Shown: piece after piece, positions 1 through 9,267 of the stretch
Layout of the letters: the number at the start of each line of letters is the position of its first letter
Position numbering within the stretch: the stretch's first letter is position 1
Assembly (NCBI RefSeq): GCF_010747415.1
Contig: NZ_JAAGNZ010000001.1
Span: 1,302,001 to 1,366,000, forward strand
Length of the DNA: 64,000 nt
From: Spirosoma agri
GTDB taxonomy: Bacteria; Bacteroidota; Bacteroidia; Cytophagales; Spirosomataceae
Direction of reading: 5' to 3'
Program-made: the position numbers and the translations under genes
The notes under the pieces: generated by a model
Told to the model about the DNA's origin: nothing
Databases searched by the model: none
The model's input: the letters and a program-made list of their open reading frames with translations, nothing else

Positions 1-803
1 TCGTCGGTGGCTACTTCCAGGCTTCTCAAAGCAGCCTCAACAATCGTTGTTAGGGAAACATCTCCGTTAGTATCCCGCTGAGTAGAGATCCGCGAGAAGC
101 TGAGCAGGTCGCGAATTAACGTCGACATCCGACTAGCGGCTGACTGCATCCGCTCAATGTAAGTTACCCCTTCGCCCAGTAAATGGCTGTATTGACTCCT
201 GAGCAGATCCCCGAACTGTTGTACTTTACGCAAGGGTTCCTGTAAATCGTGGGACGCAACGAACGCGAACTGCTGAAGATTCTCATTCGAGCGACGTAAA
301 TCCTGAATGGAATGCTCAAGCTGGCGAGTCCGCTCCTGAATTTGTCGATCCAGGTCAGCAGAAAGCTGGCGATAGCGTTCCTCGCTAAGTAGCAGGGCCT
401 GTCTGTCCGCGATCTGCTGGGTGATCTCGATTCCGGTAGCGATGATGCCATAGACGGCACCCTGACGATTGCGGATGGCCTTAAACGAGAAGTCAAAATA
501 AACGGTTCTGGTGACCCCGTTGGACACCATGTTAGCTGGGGTATTGTTCGTAGAAAAGGTCTTACCGGTGGCAAATACCTCGTCCAGTATCGCTAAAAAA
601 GGCTGTCCTTCCATTTCCGGGATGGCCCTGGCTAACGACAAACCGAATACATCATTCCCTTTCCCCCACACCGCTAACTGAGGGTCATTTGCTACGGTAA
701 TTATCAACTCCCGGCCTACCAGCAACGCAATAGGGATGGGCGACTCCATGACGATGGAACGAAAAAGGGATTCGTTGTCTATTGTATCAATATCACTGGT
801 CAT
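1..803 (-). CDS. PAS-domain sensor histidine kinase (3' part cut by window edge)
   Basis: The minus strand reads open from an ATG at 803 to the window edge, giving at least 267 residues. An N-terminal PAS-like domain (about residues 10-130) contains the typical end ATGIEIT. A short coiled-coil linker follows (about 135-178), then a HisKA dimerisation domain with the H-box ASHDLQEPLRKV; His185 is the expected phosphorylation site. The HATPase domain must lie beyond base 1. No membrane segment is visible, so this is a cytoplasmic or peripheral sensor of the hybrid PAS/HisKA type common in Cytophagales. The signal sensed and the partner regulator cannot be told. The stretch up to base 803 faces away from the small genes to its right, so it is the head of its own unit. 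Confidence 0.9.
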   Translation of the reverse strand, partial: MTSDIDTIDNESLFRSIVMESPIPIALLVGRELIITVANDPQLAVWGKGNDVFGLSLARAIPEMEGQPFLAILDEVFATGKTFSTNNTPANMVSNGVTRTVYFDFSFKAIRNRQGAVYGIIATGIEITQQIADRQALLLSEERYRQLSADLDRQIQERTRQLEHSIQDLRRSNENLQQFAFVASHDLQEPLRKVQQFGDLLRSQYSHLLGEGVTYIERMQSAASRMSTLIRDLLSFSRISTQRDTNGDVSLTTIVEAALRSLEVATD

Positions 804-1428
804 GGGGAAATAGACATAAAGTTGTTAGCTATCTAACTTGATTGGGCTATTTGAGTTATTTACTTGTGCAACCGGTACTGCTAACAGGCCTTTGGCCCGC
901 TCATTTCGCGCCACTTCGTAGGTAATTGTGCTTACCCGATCTCATCAACCATGTAGGCTGCAACGGACTGCCCATCAGGGTTCGACATCTCGTGCGGATC
1001 AACGCGTCGGCTTCGATGGCGACTGCTTGGCGTGCAGTACCAGCCACGCTCTTAATTGGTGCGGATGTACTTTGTTCTGGTTTTGATCCGCACTATCCCT
1101 GCGCAATCGTAGCCTGTAAAGCCGCGCTGATTCGGGAACTGCTCGTTTTCGTAAGGGTAACCATGTGTTCGCCAAGCCGTGTACGGGGCGATGTGGCATC
1201 GCAAACCCACGGTTGCGACCACTCTCTTGCAAGGGTACAATTCGTAACGGTTTGGTCATAATCGTAACTATAAGTATCTCTGTTTCAGGGATAACGTAGT
1301 AATACAGAAACGACCAGACTGTTGTGTAGATAAGCCGTATCGCGTTTAATCAATTAAATGCCTAATTAATCTCTAGTCTCGGTAGACTTGTTAGCTTTAA
1401 GGGGTACTGCATATGTCTATCCAAACCA
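804..1428. other. gene-poor stretch, no supported gene
   Basis: This 625-base stretch separates the histidine kinase from the next small gene. Overlapping open frames of 62 to 111 codons exist on both strands around 926-1261, but none has a recognisable motif, a good start context or a believable composition. It should hold the kinase promoter, but no clear TAnnTTTG element is visible. Confidence 0.4.
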
Positions 1429-1674
1429 ATGACTATGGATCAACTCGAAACCCTGCATCGTCGCAAGTGCTACCTTGAGTGGCTGCTAATGGCTTGCAAC
1501 GGCAGCATCAATCAGACTGAAGCCATGCTGAAAGCGGTGTCGCTGCCCCCAAAAAGCCAGATTGAAAAAATCACCCGGCTTAAACTGATGGGGCTGGCCT
1601 ACAGTCAGAAATGTACGCAGCAGGTGTACATGGCTCAGTATATGGAAGTGCTGAGAGACATTGGAACGCAGTAG
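1429..1674 (+). CDS. small hypothetical protein (81 aa)
   Basis: I do not recognise this protein. It is 81 residues, mainly helical in appearance, with mixed charge and four cysteines (residues 14, 23, 62 and others) and no signal peptide or membrane segment. The ATG at 1429 is used; an ATG three codons into the frame at 1435 is an equal alternative. An AG-rich run near 1399-1404 is too far upstream to act as a ribosome site, which is unremarkable in Bacteroidota. Codon use resembles the neighbours, so a real gene is more likely than not. It stands alone on the plus strand, about 200 bases before the next small gene. Confidence 0.5.
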   Translation: MTMDQLETLHRRKCYLEWLLMACNGSINQTEAMLKAVSLPPKSQIEKITRLKLMGLAYSQKCTQQVYMAQYMEVLRDIGTQ

Positions 1675-1886
1675 AACAGTCCGATCAATCGGAAGGGAAT
1701 CGCTACGGTTAATTTATTCGCGTGGTTGTTTTATTGAGCCAACGCTTTTCGGTAGGATAAAAACAGAGGCTGTCGCGCATCGCTCGTCGGAGATTTCTCA
1801 CTGATCGCGTTATTGATTTTAAGCGAAAACTATAAACATGCCGTGAGCCCTGCGTGTTAGAAACAGACATCTATAACGAATCAACA

Positions 1887-2216
1887 ATGAGTCAGGAATC
1901 AGAAAATCTCAAGGTGATATTTTATCAGCTTACCCCCGAAGGTGAGCGGGACGCTATCGTGGGCGATGGCTATTTTAGCTTTGTGCCAACCTTTAAAGTA
2001 GGCGATGCCATTAATATGTCAACCAGTAATCCAAAGGCCACCGACCCGGTCGTTCATGATCCAATTGGTAACAAAACGCACCACATCGCAGCCACTGACT
2101 GGGTCGTGATGGTTGACGAGGCTTCGCGTAAAGCGGTAGCCACACTCATTGTTTCGGTGTCGCCCATTGAGCAAATCGAACCGGTTCTCTATCCGAATAT
2201 TATCGCTACGCATTGA
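1887..2216 (+). CDS. hypothetical protein (109 aa)
   Basis: I do not recognise the family. The ATG at 1887 (MSQES) is preferred to one at 1854 because the extra eleven residues look like read-through leader. The product is a small soluble acidic protein with alternating strands (for example DWVVMVDEASRKA and KAVATLIVSVSP), suggesting a compact beta-rich domain, and has no signal peptide. It is followed nine bases later by a strong hairpin at 2225-2295 that would end its transcript. The gene may form a two-gene unit with the 81-residue gene upstream, although the 212-base gap argues for separate transcription. Confidence 0.65.
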   Translation: MSQESENLKVIFYQLTPEGERDAIVGDGYFSFVPTFKVGDAINMSTSNPKATDPVVHDPIGNKTHHIAATDWVVMVDEASRKAVATLIVSVSPIEQIEPVLYPNIIATH

Positions 2217-2224
2217 TTGTCAGG

Positions 2225-2295
2225 CGTAAAACTACGCAAAAACCCGTCCAGCGCAGTCAGGCGAAGCGTTGGACGGGTTTTTGCGTAGTTTTACG
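2225..2295. terminator. 26-bp perfect stem, bidirectional terminator
   Basis: The arms 2225-2250 and 2270-2295 are perfect 26-base reverse complements around a 19-base loop. Each arm holds an internal A5 or T5 run, so a shorter stem followed by a T run can be drawn on either strand. It lies just after the 109-residue gene and before the facing terminator of the TonB receptor. Confidence 0.8.
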
Positions 2296-2356
2296 GTCGA
2301 CCAGATCCGGTACACTACGCAATTGTATGCAGATGAGGTGACGACTGACGTACGGC

Positions 2357-2390
2357 AAAAAAAACGCCCGGCACTATTGGCCAGGCGTTT
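2357..2390 (-). terminator. rho-independent terminator of the TonB receptor gene
   Basis: On the minus strand a 7-bp stem (AAACGCC/GGCGTTT), one mismatch and three more G-C pairs are followed by eight T residues. It lies 40 bases after the stop codon at 2431. Confidence 0.8.
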
Positions 2391-2430
2391 GAAGGAATCA
2401 AAGGAATCATCCGTATAATCGACTGACCGG

Positions 2431-5400
2431 TTAGAAGTTGAACCGGGCACCGAGTTGCATTTGCCAGCGAGAAGCCAGCGGGTCGATTGAATAGGGGGCT
2501 GCCGGAGCAGTCCAGGTAAAGGTTGGATCGCCTGTGGTTGGGTTCGTCGCCCGCGCCAGACCAATCGACGCTGTTGAGTTAAAGGTGTTGGGCGAGAAGT
2601 ACGAATAGCCCAGTTTCTTATCCAGCAGATTCAGGAAGTTGATGATGTCGTAGCTGATCTGGATTGACTGACGGCCTTTCAACTTGATCTCATGCAGGAA
2701 GCGCAGGTCCATTGTGTTGTTCCAGGGCGTGCGTCCGCCGTTCCGTTCGGTAAAGTTGCCCTTGCGTGTTTTCAAATACGAATCGGACTCAACGAAGGCC
2801 ATAAAATCCGTCGCCTGCGTACCGGTGGGCAGAAGTTTCTGCGCTTCGGTCAGGTCGCGCGGAATATACGCCAGACTGTTTGCCTGCCCTGACCCATCGA
2901 TCGTTGTATTCACATACCCCCACGAGAAAGGCGTGCCCGACTGAAGCGCGTAGAAAAGTGTAACCGTTGTTGCGTTCCGGGGATTCCAGATGCGCCGGTA
3001 GTTTACCGTGCCCACAATCCGGTTCCGAATGTCGAAATTAGAATACGCCAGTTGTGGATTATTTGGGCTCAACGCCTGGTTCAGCTGCCAGTTCGACTCC
3101 ATCGAGTTTCGGATCCCGTTGGTTAAGTCATACGATTTGCCGTAGGTATAGGCCGTCGAGAAACCGAAACCCGTCGGGAAGTTCCGCTGCACCTGGGCGG
3201 TCAGGCTATACCGGTAACCCTTGTTCGTGTTCGATAGCAGGTACGCGTTGGCAAAATTGTTATCGATTCGCTGCGCCCCCGCCGAGCCGTTTGCGGCTAC
3301 GTAAATCGGCTGTTGCTGCTGCGTATCGTAGCTGTAGTACCGGACAACGTCTTTGGTGTTGACCTGTTGGAACTGAAGATCCTTGATCACTTTCGTGTAC
3401 AACCCTTCGAGTGTAAACTTGTAGCCGCCGACCGTATAATCGACCGCGACGTTGCTGCGGAACATCTGGGGCATCTTGAAGTTGTTGTCGATCAGGTCAA
3501 CCTGTGTTCGTCTCACCCCCCCATTGGCTGGGTTATTATTGATCAGGAGGCCGCCATTGGGAGCGAGTGGATCACCAACCAGTTTGGTGGTAGCCGTAGC
3601 GTTGTTATTGAAGTCATAAGCACCATAACCTACGCCATTGTTGTAGAACGCATAACCCAGCCAGGCAAAGGGAATCCGACCCGTGAACAAGCCTGTTCCC
3701 CCGCGAATCACCAGACTTTTATCGCCCTTCGCGTCGATCGAAAAGCCCAGGCGGGGTGACACCTGAACCGTGTTCAGATAGCTGTTGCTGATCTGGTTTA
3801 GCGGGGTGTAGGTGTAGGTCGTACCATAGGCAGCATCGCCCGTCGAGGAGCTAACGAGTGGGCTTAGAGCGGGCTTCGTAGGCAGGCCCGAATAATCGAA
3901 ACGAACGCCGGGCGATACTTTGATGCGATCGGTGAGCTGAATGTCGTCCTGGGCATACAGACTCAACAGGTTGACATTGAAGTGGGCGTACGGATTGGCA
4001 AACTGATTGTCCAAGCTGTTAGACGCATCGCCGTAGGGAAACGAACCCCGAACCCGGTTTGGCAGGGATGCATTGTTGGGTGTGCCGATCCCCAGAAACT
4101 GATTGAGGTTGCTGTAGGAGATACGGCCGTTCGGCGAGTTGACAAACCCATAATCGATGGTATAGAACTCGTTGTGCGTGCCCACCGTAAACGTATTTTT
4201 CCCGACGTAGAACGTAAAATTGTCGGTTAGCTCAAACGTTTTCTGTTTCAGATTGAATACCGAAGCCTCCCGGTCATTGCCCAGGAAAATCGTTCCGCCG
4301 TTGTAGCCAATCTCGACCTGCGGAAAGGTTCGTACGTTCGACAGGGTGGTCCGATAATCGTGAATGGACGAGTAGCCCACGATCAGGCTGTTCGATGCCC
4401 GGCCTCCAAGCTGGCTCTTAAGTTCGGCAACGGTACTGCTCTGGTTGTTGTTCTGCCGAAAATCGATACTGCCGAACCGGAAGTTCTGCGCGTCCCGTTC
4501 GAGGTTCGTTGCTTCCGAGAATACCGTGTTATTGCGAATCGATAGCTGGTGCTTGTTATTGATCGTCCAGTCCAGCCGGTTGAAGAACTTGGTGCTTTTC
4601 GAATAGATCGAGTAATCGCCGAACGAACCGGCATCCAGGCCGTAATTGGTCTTGACAAAATCGCTGATTTGCTGGGCAACAGCGGCATCTTTGATGAGCG
4701 ATGAGTTCGTACCCGCCTGATACTGAACCGGGTCCTGCCGATTGGTCACTTCTTCGTTCGTAAAAAAGAACAGCTTGTCTTTGATCAACGGAAGGCCGAC
4801 GCGGGCACCCGCCTGGTATTCATGAAAGGACGAAGGCAGTTTTTCTTTAGCATCCGATGCGCCATTCCATTTGCCCACCAGCGACGCGTTCCGGCCAAAA
4901 GCGTATACCGAACCCGTTACTTCGTTCGTGCCACTACGCGTAACGGCGTTCACCGAACCACCCAGAAAGTTACCCAGACGCACATCAAAGGGAGCAACCG
5001 CCACCTGAATGTCCTGAATGGCATCTAAACTGATCGGATTGGTACGGGTGCTCGATCCGGGCTGGCCAGTCGTACCCGTTGAGCCACCCAGCGATGGGCT
5101 GAACCCGATGGCATCGTTGTTGACCGCACCGTCAACGGTAACGTTATTGTACCGAAAGTTAGTCCCGGCAAACGAGTTGTTGTTAGACACTTGTGGTGTC
5201 AGTCGAGTCATATCGGTCAGACTGCGGGAAATGGTCGGCAGCCGGCGAATGGTTTCGCTGTTCACGTTCATTCCTGTACCCGTACGCTCGCCACCCCGCG
5301 CTGCCTTGACCGTAACTTCGGTCAGGGTTGAACTGGCATCCCTAAGAATAATGTTCAGATTCGCTGTTTCGCCTAGTTGAAGGGAGATGTCAGCTACTGT

Positions 5401-5664
5401 TTCTGGATCGAAGCCGACATACGTAACTGTCACCTGATAAGGCCCGCCCGAATTCATATTATTGATGCGAAAACGACCATCAATGTCGGTAACGGCGGCA
5501 TATTTTGCTCCTGTGGGCACGTAGGTAGCCTGAACGGTCGCGCCGATCAAACTCGCTTTTTTTGCATCAGTGACCAGACCGCTTAAGCCACTCGTCGTTA
5601 TCTGAGCGAAGGCCGTACCAGTCAGTAGTAGCAGTAAAACAAGTAACGTACTGTAAAATTTCAT
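2431..5664 (-). CDS. Oar-like TonB-dependent receptor with carboxypeptidase-like N-terminal domain
   Basis: A 1077-residue outer-membrane receptor. The start is the ATG at 5664, which places a clean signal peptide (MKFYST, then a run of leucines ending TAFAQ) at the N-terminus; the longer frame from 5694 has ten extra residues before it. A CarboxypepD_reg-like beta-sandwich follows (about residues 22-110, with IDGRFRINNM), then a plug domain (about 120-230, with VNSETIRRLPTISRSL) and a large beta-barrel ending in FNF, the aromatic C-terminus expected for BAM assembly. Plug features such as NVTVDGAVNNDAIG match Oar-type receptors rather than SusC, and no susD lies beside it. Substrate unknown; uptake or surface adhesion is inferred from the family. 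The gene is monocistronic with its own terminator at 2357-2390. Confidence 0.92.
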   Translation of the reverse strand: MKFYSTLLVLLLLLTGTAFAQITTSGLSGLVTDAKKASLIGATVQATYVPTGAKYAAVTDIDGRFRINNMNSGGPYQVTVTYVGFDPETVADISLQLGETANLNIILRDASSTLTEVTVKAARGGERTGTGMNVNSETIRRLPTISRSLTDMTRLTPQVSNNNSFAGTNFRYNNVTVDGAVNNDAIGFSPSLGGSTGTTGQPGSSTRTNPISLDAIQDIQVAVAPFDVRLGNFLGGSVNAVTRSGTNEVTGSVYAFGRNASLVGKWNGASDAKEKLPSSFHEYQAGARVGLPLIKDKLFFFTNEEVTNRQDPVQYQAGTNSSLIKDAAVAQQISDFVKTNYGLDAGSFGDYSIYSKSTKFFNRLDWTINNKHQLSIRNNTVFSEATNLERDAQNFRFGSIDFRQNNNQSSTVAELKSQLGGRASNSLIVGYSSIHDYRTTLSNVRTFPQVEIGYNGGTIFLGNDREASVFNLKQKTFELTDNFTFYVGKNTFTVGTHNEFYTIDYGFVNSPNGRISYSNLNQFLGIGTPNNASLPNRVRGSFPYGDASNSLDNQFANPYAHFNVNLLSLYAQDDIQLTDRIKVSPGVRFDYSGLPTKPALSPLVSSSTGDAAYGTTYTYTPLNQISNSYLNTVQVSPRLGFSIDAKGDKSLVIRGGTGLFTGRIPFAWLGYAFYNNGVGYGAYDFNNNATATTKLVGDPLAPNGGLLINNNPANGGVRRTQVDLIDNNFKMPQMFRSNVAVDYTVGGYKFTLEGLYTKVIKDLQFQQVNTKDVVRYYSYDTQQQQPIYVAANGSAGAQRIDNNFANAYLLSNTNKGYRYSLTAQVQRNFPTGFGFSTAYTYGKSYDLTNGIRNSMESNWQLNQALSPNNPQLAYSNFDIRNRIVGTVNYRRIWNPRNATTVTLFYALQSGTPFSWGYVNTTIDGSGQANSLAYIPRDLTEAQKLLPTGTQATDFMAFVESDSYLKTRKGNFTERNGGRTPWNNTMDLRFLHEIKLKGRQSIQISYDIINFLNLLDKKLGYSYFSPNTFNSTASIGLARATNPTTGDPTFTWTAPAAPYSIDPLASRWQMQLGARFNF

Positions 5665-5936
5665 CGAATAAGCCTGATTGATTATCAACTGCAAAATTCA
5701 TGGAATCGGCAGAGACTTGTATTATGCCAATATTATGAGTTGACCCAAACGCATTAAAATGCGCTTAAATGGCCGGTAAACAGGTATTTGGCAGTAGTTC
5801 GTCGGTATATCACGAATCGACATACTTGCATTTATCCGAATCGATCACCTTATCTAATTGACACTGTGCCGTGGCTATAGACAGGTTTAGTCGCTATGAT
5901 TTAACGGATTGAGCTAGGAGAGAGGATGATGGGAGT

Positions 5937-6857
5937 CTATCGTCGGCGCAACAGGATAACCTGGTTGCGCAATGTCTGACTTCGGCGAAAATTGTCGTCG
6001 GCAATGAGTATGAGGGTTTGCTTCTGCTCGTCAGCCCACGCCATGGCTTCGAGATTGCAGACGGTGCCGGGAAACTGTTTCGCAAAGTCGAAGGCTACTT
6101 CTTTCCTTAACGTATGCGTTATCGTGTCCTGCGTTGCCACGTATAGATTTGCCGTAACGCGTTTCTGGTTAGCGTCATAGCAGCGTTCCAGAACCAGCAA
6201 CCGCTGTTCATCGACAGCCAGAATTTCCGAAATGCCGCCCAACCGTTCTTCCCCCTGCGCGAACGGACAGCGATCGATGGGGTATTTATAGCGCACAACC
6301 ACGGGGTCGGCGGACTGCGGTTTTGCATAGTAGAAAAACGTGATCGTATCCTGACTCATCCGGGTTTCGCCTTCCCATCCGGCTTCGGGCGCAACCCAGA
6401 GGCCACCCGCTGCCGTAATGGCTATACCTTCAAGTCCTTTGTTCGAGCCGGGAAGCGGTACTTTTAACAGAAGTTGTCGGGTGCTGTCACTGAGGGATTT
6501 GCCGTAGTACAACGAGGTTGTAAATTCGTGTTCATCGGTCCAGCAATAGGTCCCGGTTTGGGTGTCGTACCGAACACTTTCGAACCAGTACGGCGTTTTC
6601 TGCGTCATAGTCAGCCGGGATGTATCGGTCAGATCGCGAAGAGTACGAACGTTCGTAAACACGAAATGCCAACCCCGATCACTCACCAAGTGCCATTCGC
6701 CCGATGCGGGCCGTATCTCAAGTCCTGAAAGGCCGTGCAGACTATCCCGTAACACCGGTATGGTCAGTGAATCACCCTCGAAAGTGAACCGTATACGCTG
6801 ACTGTGAGCGACTCGACTCATTACCAGAAAGAAGAGCAGAAGAAACAGGGTTCGCAT
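5937..6857 (-). CDS. esterase-like activity of phytase family protein
   Basis: A 306-residue exported protein. The ATG at 6857 (MRTLFLLLFFLVMSRVAHSQ) gives a good signal peptide; the longer frame from 6875 would begin inside the T run of the upstream terminator, so it is rejected. The mature part matches the phytase-like esterase domain (PF13449 type): LSGLEIRP near the start, NKGLEGIAI in the middle, VCNLEAMAWADE and ILIADDNF near the end. These acidic patches belong to the blades of a beta-propeller. The activity is inferred; members are only loosely tied to phosphoester hydrolysis. It follows sufD on the same strand but is separated from it by a good terminator at 6873-6906, so it is probably transcribed alone. 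Confidence 0.85.
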   Translation of the reverse strand: MRTLFLLLFFLVMSRVAHSQRIRFTFEGDSLTIPVLRDSLHGLSGLEIRPASGEWHLVSDRGWHFVFTNVRTLRDLTDTSRLTMTQKTPYWFESVRYDTQTGTYCWTDEHEFTTSLYYGKSLSDSTRQLLLKVPLPGSNKGLEGIAITAAGGLWVAPEAGWEGETRMSQDTITFFYYAKPQSADPVVVRYKYPIDRCPFAQGEERLGGISEILAVDEQRLLVLERCYDANQKRVTANLYVATQDTITHTLRKEVAFDFAKQFPGTVCNLEAMAWADEQKQTLILIADDNFRRSQTLRNQVILLRRR

Positions 6858-6872
6858 AAGGAGCAAAATAAA

Positions 6873-6906
6873 CAAAAACGGTCGGCTAGCGAAGGCTGAC
6901 CGACCG
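6873..6906 (-). terminator. terminator of the sufC-sufD unit
   Basis: On the minus strand a 12-bp stem (one mismatch, one G-T pair) closes a four-base CTTC loop (bases 6879-6906) and is followed by TTTTTG. It lies 38 bases after the sufD stop. Confidence 0.85.
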
Positions 6907-6943
6907 ATATAATATGAGTCTGGGAAACTGGCTGAACTGTGTA

Positions 6944-8269
6944 TTATTTCGTCAGTTTCTCGGTTACAACCCGTTCCAGATACTCCCGGATCGGTTGAAT
7001 CTTGATCTGGCTCAGGACATCCTGTGAGAACGCGTACAGCAGCAGTGTCCGGGCTTCATCCTTGGGAATACCCCGCGACCGCATATAAAACAAAGCTTCG
7101 TCGTTGAGTTTACCGGTTGTCGTTCCGTGCGAACATTTCACGTCGTCTGCAAAAATTTCCAGCTGCGGTTTTGTGTTCATCGTGGCTCCTGGCGAGAGGA
7201 CAACGTTTTTGCAGGACTGATACGCGTTGGTCTTTTGCGCGTCGGGTCGAACATAGATTTTTCCGTTGAATACGCCCGTGCTGTTGTCGTCGAGAATGCC
7301 CTTGTAGAGTTCATTACTGTAGGAGTTCGGCATGGCATGATCGACCAGCGTGTGATTGTCAACGTGCTGACGACCGTTCGGCATATACAACCCATACATG
7401 AACGCTTCGGCATATTGACCGTTCAGCACGATGTTCAGGTTATTCCGGACAAAGTTGCCGTTGAGCGTCACCGTCGCGGAATAGAAATGGCTGTTATCGG
7501 ACTGATTGACCTGCGTAGTACCGATGTGATAGGCCTGCTGCGTTTCGTCCTGCACTTTATAGTGTTGCATCCGCGCGTCGCGATCCAGTGCAATCTCGGT
7601 GACGACGTTAACGAAGCTGGACCGTTCGCCGAGGGTTCGATACGATTCAGCCATCATCACCTCCGCGTTTTTACCAACGATCACCAGGTTACGTGGCTGG
7701 GAGGCTACGTTCTGATTACGGGCATCGGTAATGAACCGCAGAATAATTGGCTGTTCAACGACCTTATTGTCGGGAACCCGCACTACTACACCATCGGTGG
7801 CCAGCGCTGTGTTTAGGGCCGTAAAGGCATTGTCCTGATAATCGGCGTAATGCGCAAAGTGAGAACCAACCAGCTCAGGGTCAGCTTTTATGGTGTCAGC
7901 TAGACTCGTAATCTGGACCTGATCGGCGGGGCTAACGATGCGCGAAAGTGCTGGCTGATAGCGTCCATTCACGAAGTAGAGAATATTGCCGTCAAGATTC
8001 GGTATTTCCAGCGTGGCCAGATCACTGGCTGTCAGCGTCGTTGTGCTGTCGAGAACAAACGCTTCTTTGAACAGGCCGCTCACGTTCGAGTACTTCCATT
8101 CTTCGTGCCGAATGGTTGGAAAACCCAACAGGTCGAACTGGTTCAGCGCTGCCCGTCGGAGCTGATGCAAGGGGGTTTTGCTTTCCCCATTCATCCGTTC
8201 TTCGTTGGTTCGGAAAGCCGCCAGAAGCTGGTTCTTGAAATCGTTATATGATGCGTAAGAGGGGTTCAT
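6944..8269 (-). CDS. sufD: Fe-S cluster assembly protein SufD
   Basis: A 441-residue SufB/SufD-family protein, the usual length. The N-terminal region has RRAALNQFDLLGFPTIRHEEW, typical of SufD rather than SufB. The beta-helix core carries VDNHTLVDHAMPNS and the conserved block NTKPQLEIFADDVKCSHG, where the Cys-Ser-His group is the family hallmark. The C-terminal helical part (LFYMRSRGIPKDEAR) binds SufC in known complexes. It acts in the cytoplasm with SufC and SufB as the scaffold that builds iron-sulfur clusters. It follows sufC in the same direction with a 78-base gap that holds a 10-bp inverted repeat. The usual partners sufB and sufS are missing from both sides. Confidence 0.95.
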   Translation of the reverse strand: MNPSYASYNDFKNQLLAAFRTNEERMNGESKTPLHQLRRAALNQFDLLGFPTIRHEEWKYSNVSGLFKEAFVLDSTTTLTASDLATLEIPNLDGNILYFVNGRYQPALSRIVSPADQVQITSLADTIKADPELVGSHFAHYADYQDNAFTALNTALATDGVVVRVPDNKVVEQPIILRFITDARNQNVASQPRNLVIVGKNAEVMMAESYRTLGERSSFVNVVTEIALDRDARMQHYKVQDETQQAYHIGTTQVNQSDNSHFYSATVTLNGNFVRNNLNIVLNGQYAEAFMYGLYMPNGRQHVDNHTLVDHAMPNSYSNELYKGILDDNSTGVFNGKIYVRPDAQKTNAYQSCKNVVLSPGATMNTKPQLEIFADDVKCSHGTTTGKLNDEALFYMRSRGIPKDEARTLLLYAFSQDVLSQIKIQPIREYLERVVTEKLTK

Positions 8270-8280
8270 CGTGTTGATTG

Positions 8281-8331
8281 TAAATGATGAATGTTGAGTA
8301 ATGAATAAAACGGGACGTCACTCATCATTTA
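8281..8331. repeat. 10-bp inverted repeat between sufC and sufD
   Basis: TAAATGATGA at 8281-8290 is matched by TCATCATTTA at 8322-8331. No T run follows, so it is more likely an RNA processing or stability element, or a copy of a short intergenic repeat, than a terminator. Confidence 0.5.
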
Positions 8332-8347
8332 TGGTTCATCGGTGGTT

Positions 8348-9097
8348 TTATGCGGCTTCGGCTCTAATCCAGTCGTACCCTTTTTCTTCCAGCTCAAGCG
8401 CCAGTTCTTTAGGGCCCGATTTAACGATGCGACCCTGATAGAGTACGTGAACGTAGTCGGGAACGATGTAATCCAGCAGTCGCTGATAGTGGGTCACAAC
8501 GATGGTAGCCCGCTCCGGCGACCGCAGTTTGTTAACGCCATCCGCCACGATCCGTAGAGCATCGATATCGAGTCCCGAATCGGTCTCATCCAGAATGGCC
8601 AACTTGGGTTCAAGCATCGCCATCTGAAAAATTTCGTTGCGCTTTTTCTCACCACCAGAAAACCCTTCATTCAACGAGCGACTCAGCAATGACTGGTCAA
8701 TATTAACCAGTTTCATTTTCTCTTTCATGAGCTTCAGAAACTGTACGGCATCCAGTGATTCCTGGCCACGGTACTTACGAATTTCGTTCATAGCCGTTTT
8801 CAGAAAGTTTGTCGTGCTCACCCCCGGAATCTCAATAGGGTACTGAAAAGCCAAGAAAATGCCTTCAGCGGCCCGGTCTTCGGGAGCCATATCCAGCAGG
8901 TCTTTACCATCAAACAATACGCTGCCACCCGTTACTTCATAATCTTCACGACCTGCCAATACGGATGCCAACGTGCTCTTTCCGGCACCGTTAGGGCCCA
9001 TAATCGCATGAACTTCACCGGCATTGACTTCCAGGTCGAGGCCTTTCAATATTTGTTTTGTGCCAATGGAGGCCTGTAAATTACTGATCGATAACAT
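8348..9097 (-). CDS. sufC: Fe-S cluster assembly ATPase SufC
   Basis: A 249-residue ABC-type ATPase without membrane domains. The start is the ATG at 9097 (MLSISNLQ); the frame from 9133 begins inside the promoter -7 element at 9131-9138 and is rejected. Visible motifs are Walker A GPNGAGKS (residues 34-41), the Q-loop FQYPIEIPG, signature SGGEKKR, Walker B LAILDETDSGLD and the switch histidine in VTHYQRLL. DETDSGLD is diagnostic for SufC. It powers cluster assembly on SufB/SufD in the cytosol. It heads a two-gene unit with sufD, driven by a promoter immediately upstream. Confidence 0.96.
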   Translation of the reverse strand: MLSISNLQASIGTKQILKGLDLEVNAGEVHAIMGPNGAGKSTLASVLAGREDYEVTGGSVLFDGKDLLDMAPEDRAAEGIFLAFQYPIEIPGVSTTNFLKTAMNEIRKYRGQESLDAVQFLKLMKEKMKLVNIDQSLLSRSLNEGFSGGEKKRNEIFQMAMLEPKLAILDETDSGLDIDALRIVADGVNKLRSPERATIVVTHYQRLLDYIVPDYVHVLYQGRIVKSGPKELALELEEKGYDWIRAEAA

Positions 9098-9130
9098 AAT
9101 AGAATATAGCGTGACGGCTAAATGAAGCCG

Positions 9131-9138
9131 CAAAGATA
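9131..9138 (-). promoter_or_regulatory. -7 promoter element of sufC
   Basis: On the minus strand TATCTTTG matches the Bacteroidota -7 consensus TAnnTTTG. It lies 34 bases before the chosen sufC ATG. A clean -33 TTTG is not seen at the ideal distance. Confidence 0.6.
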
Positions 9139-9267
9139 GCAGATCAAACAGTATCTGCTTTGAAGGGATAACAAAATCGGGTACTTAAAAGTTGATGCGG
9201 GCCCGGTTTATTGCTACTTCGGTGCATTTCCGGCCTACTTACCAAATGATCGGGATGAATACATTAC

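Noticed and set aside
926-1261. Open frames on both strands (111, 86 and 62 codons)
   Set aside because: They overlap one another, have no recognisable motif and unusual composition. I also considered a group II intron end here, but no domain V-like hairpin is present.
3313-3759. 148-codon open frame on the plus strand
   Set aside because: A shadow of the Oar-like receptor gene.
7127-7816. 229-codon open frame on the plus strand
   Set aside because: It lies wholly antisense to sufD, whose motifs are clear.
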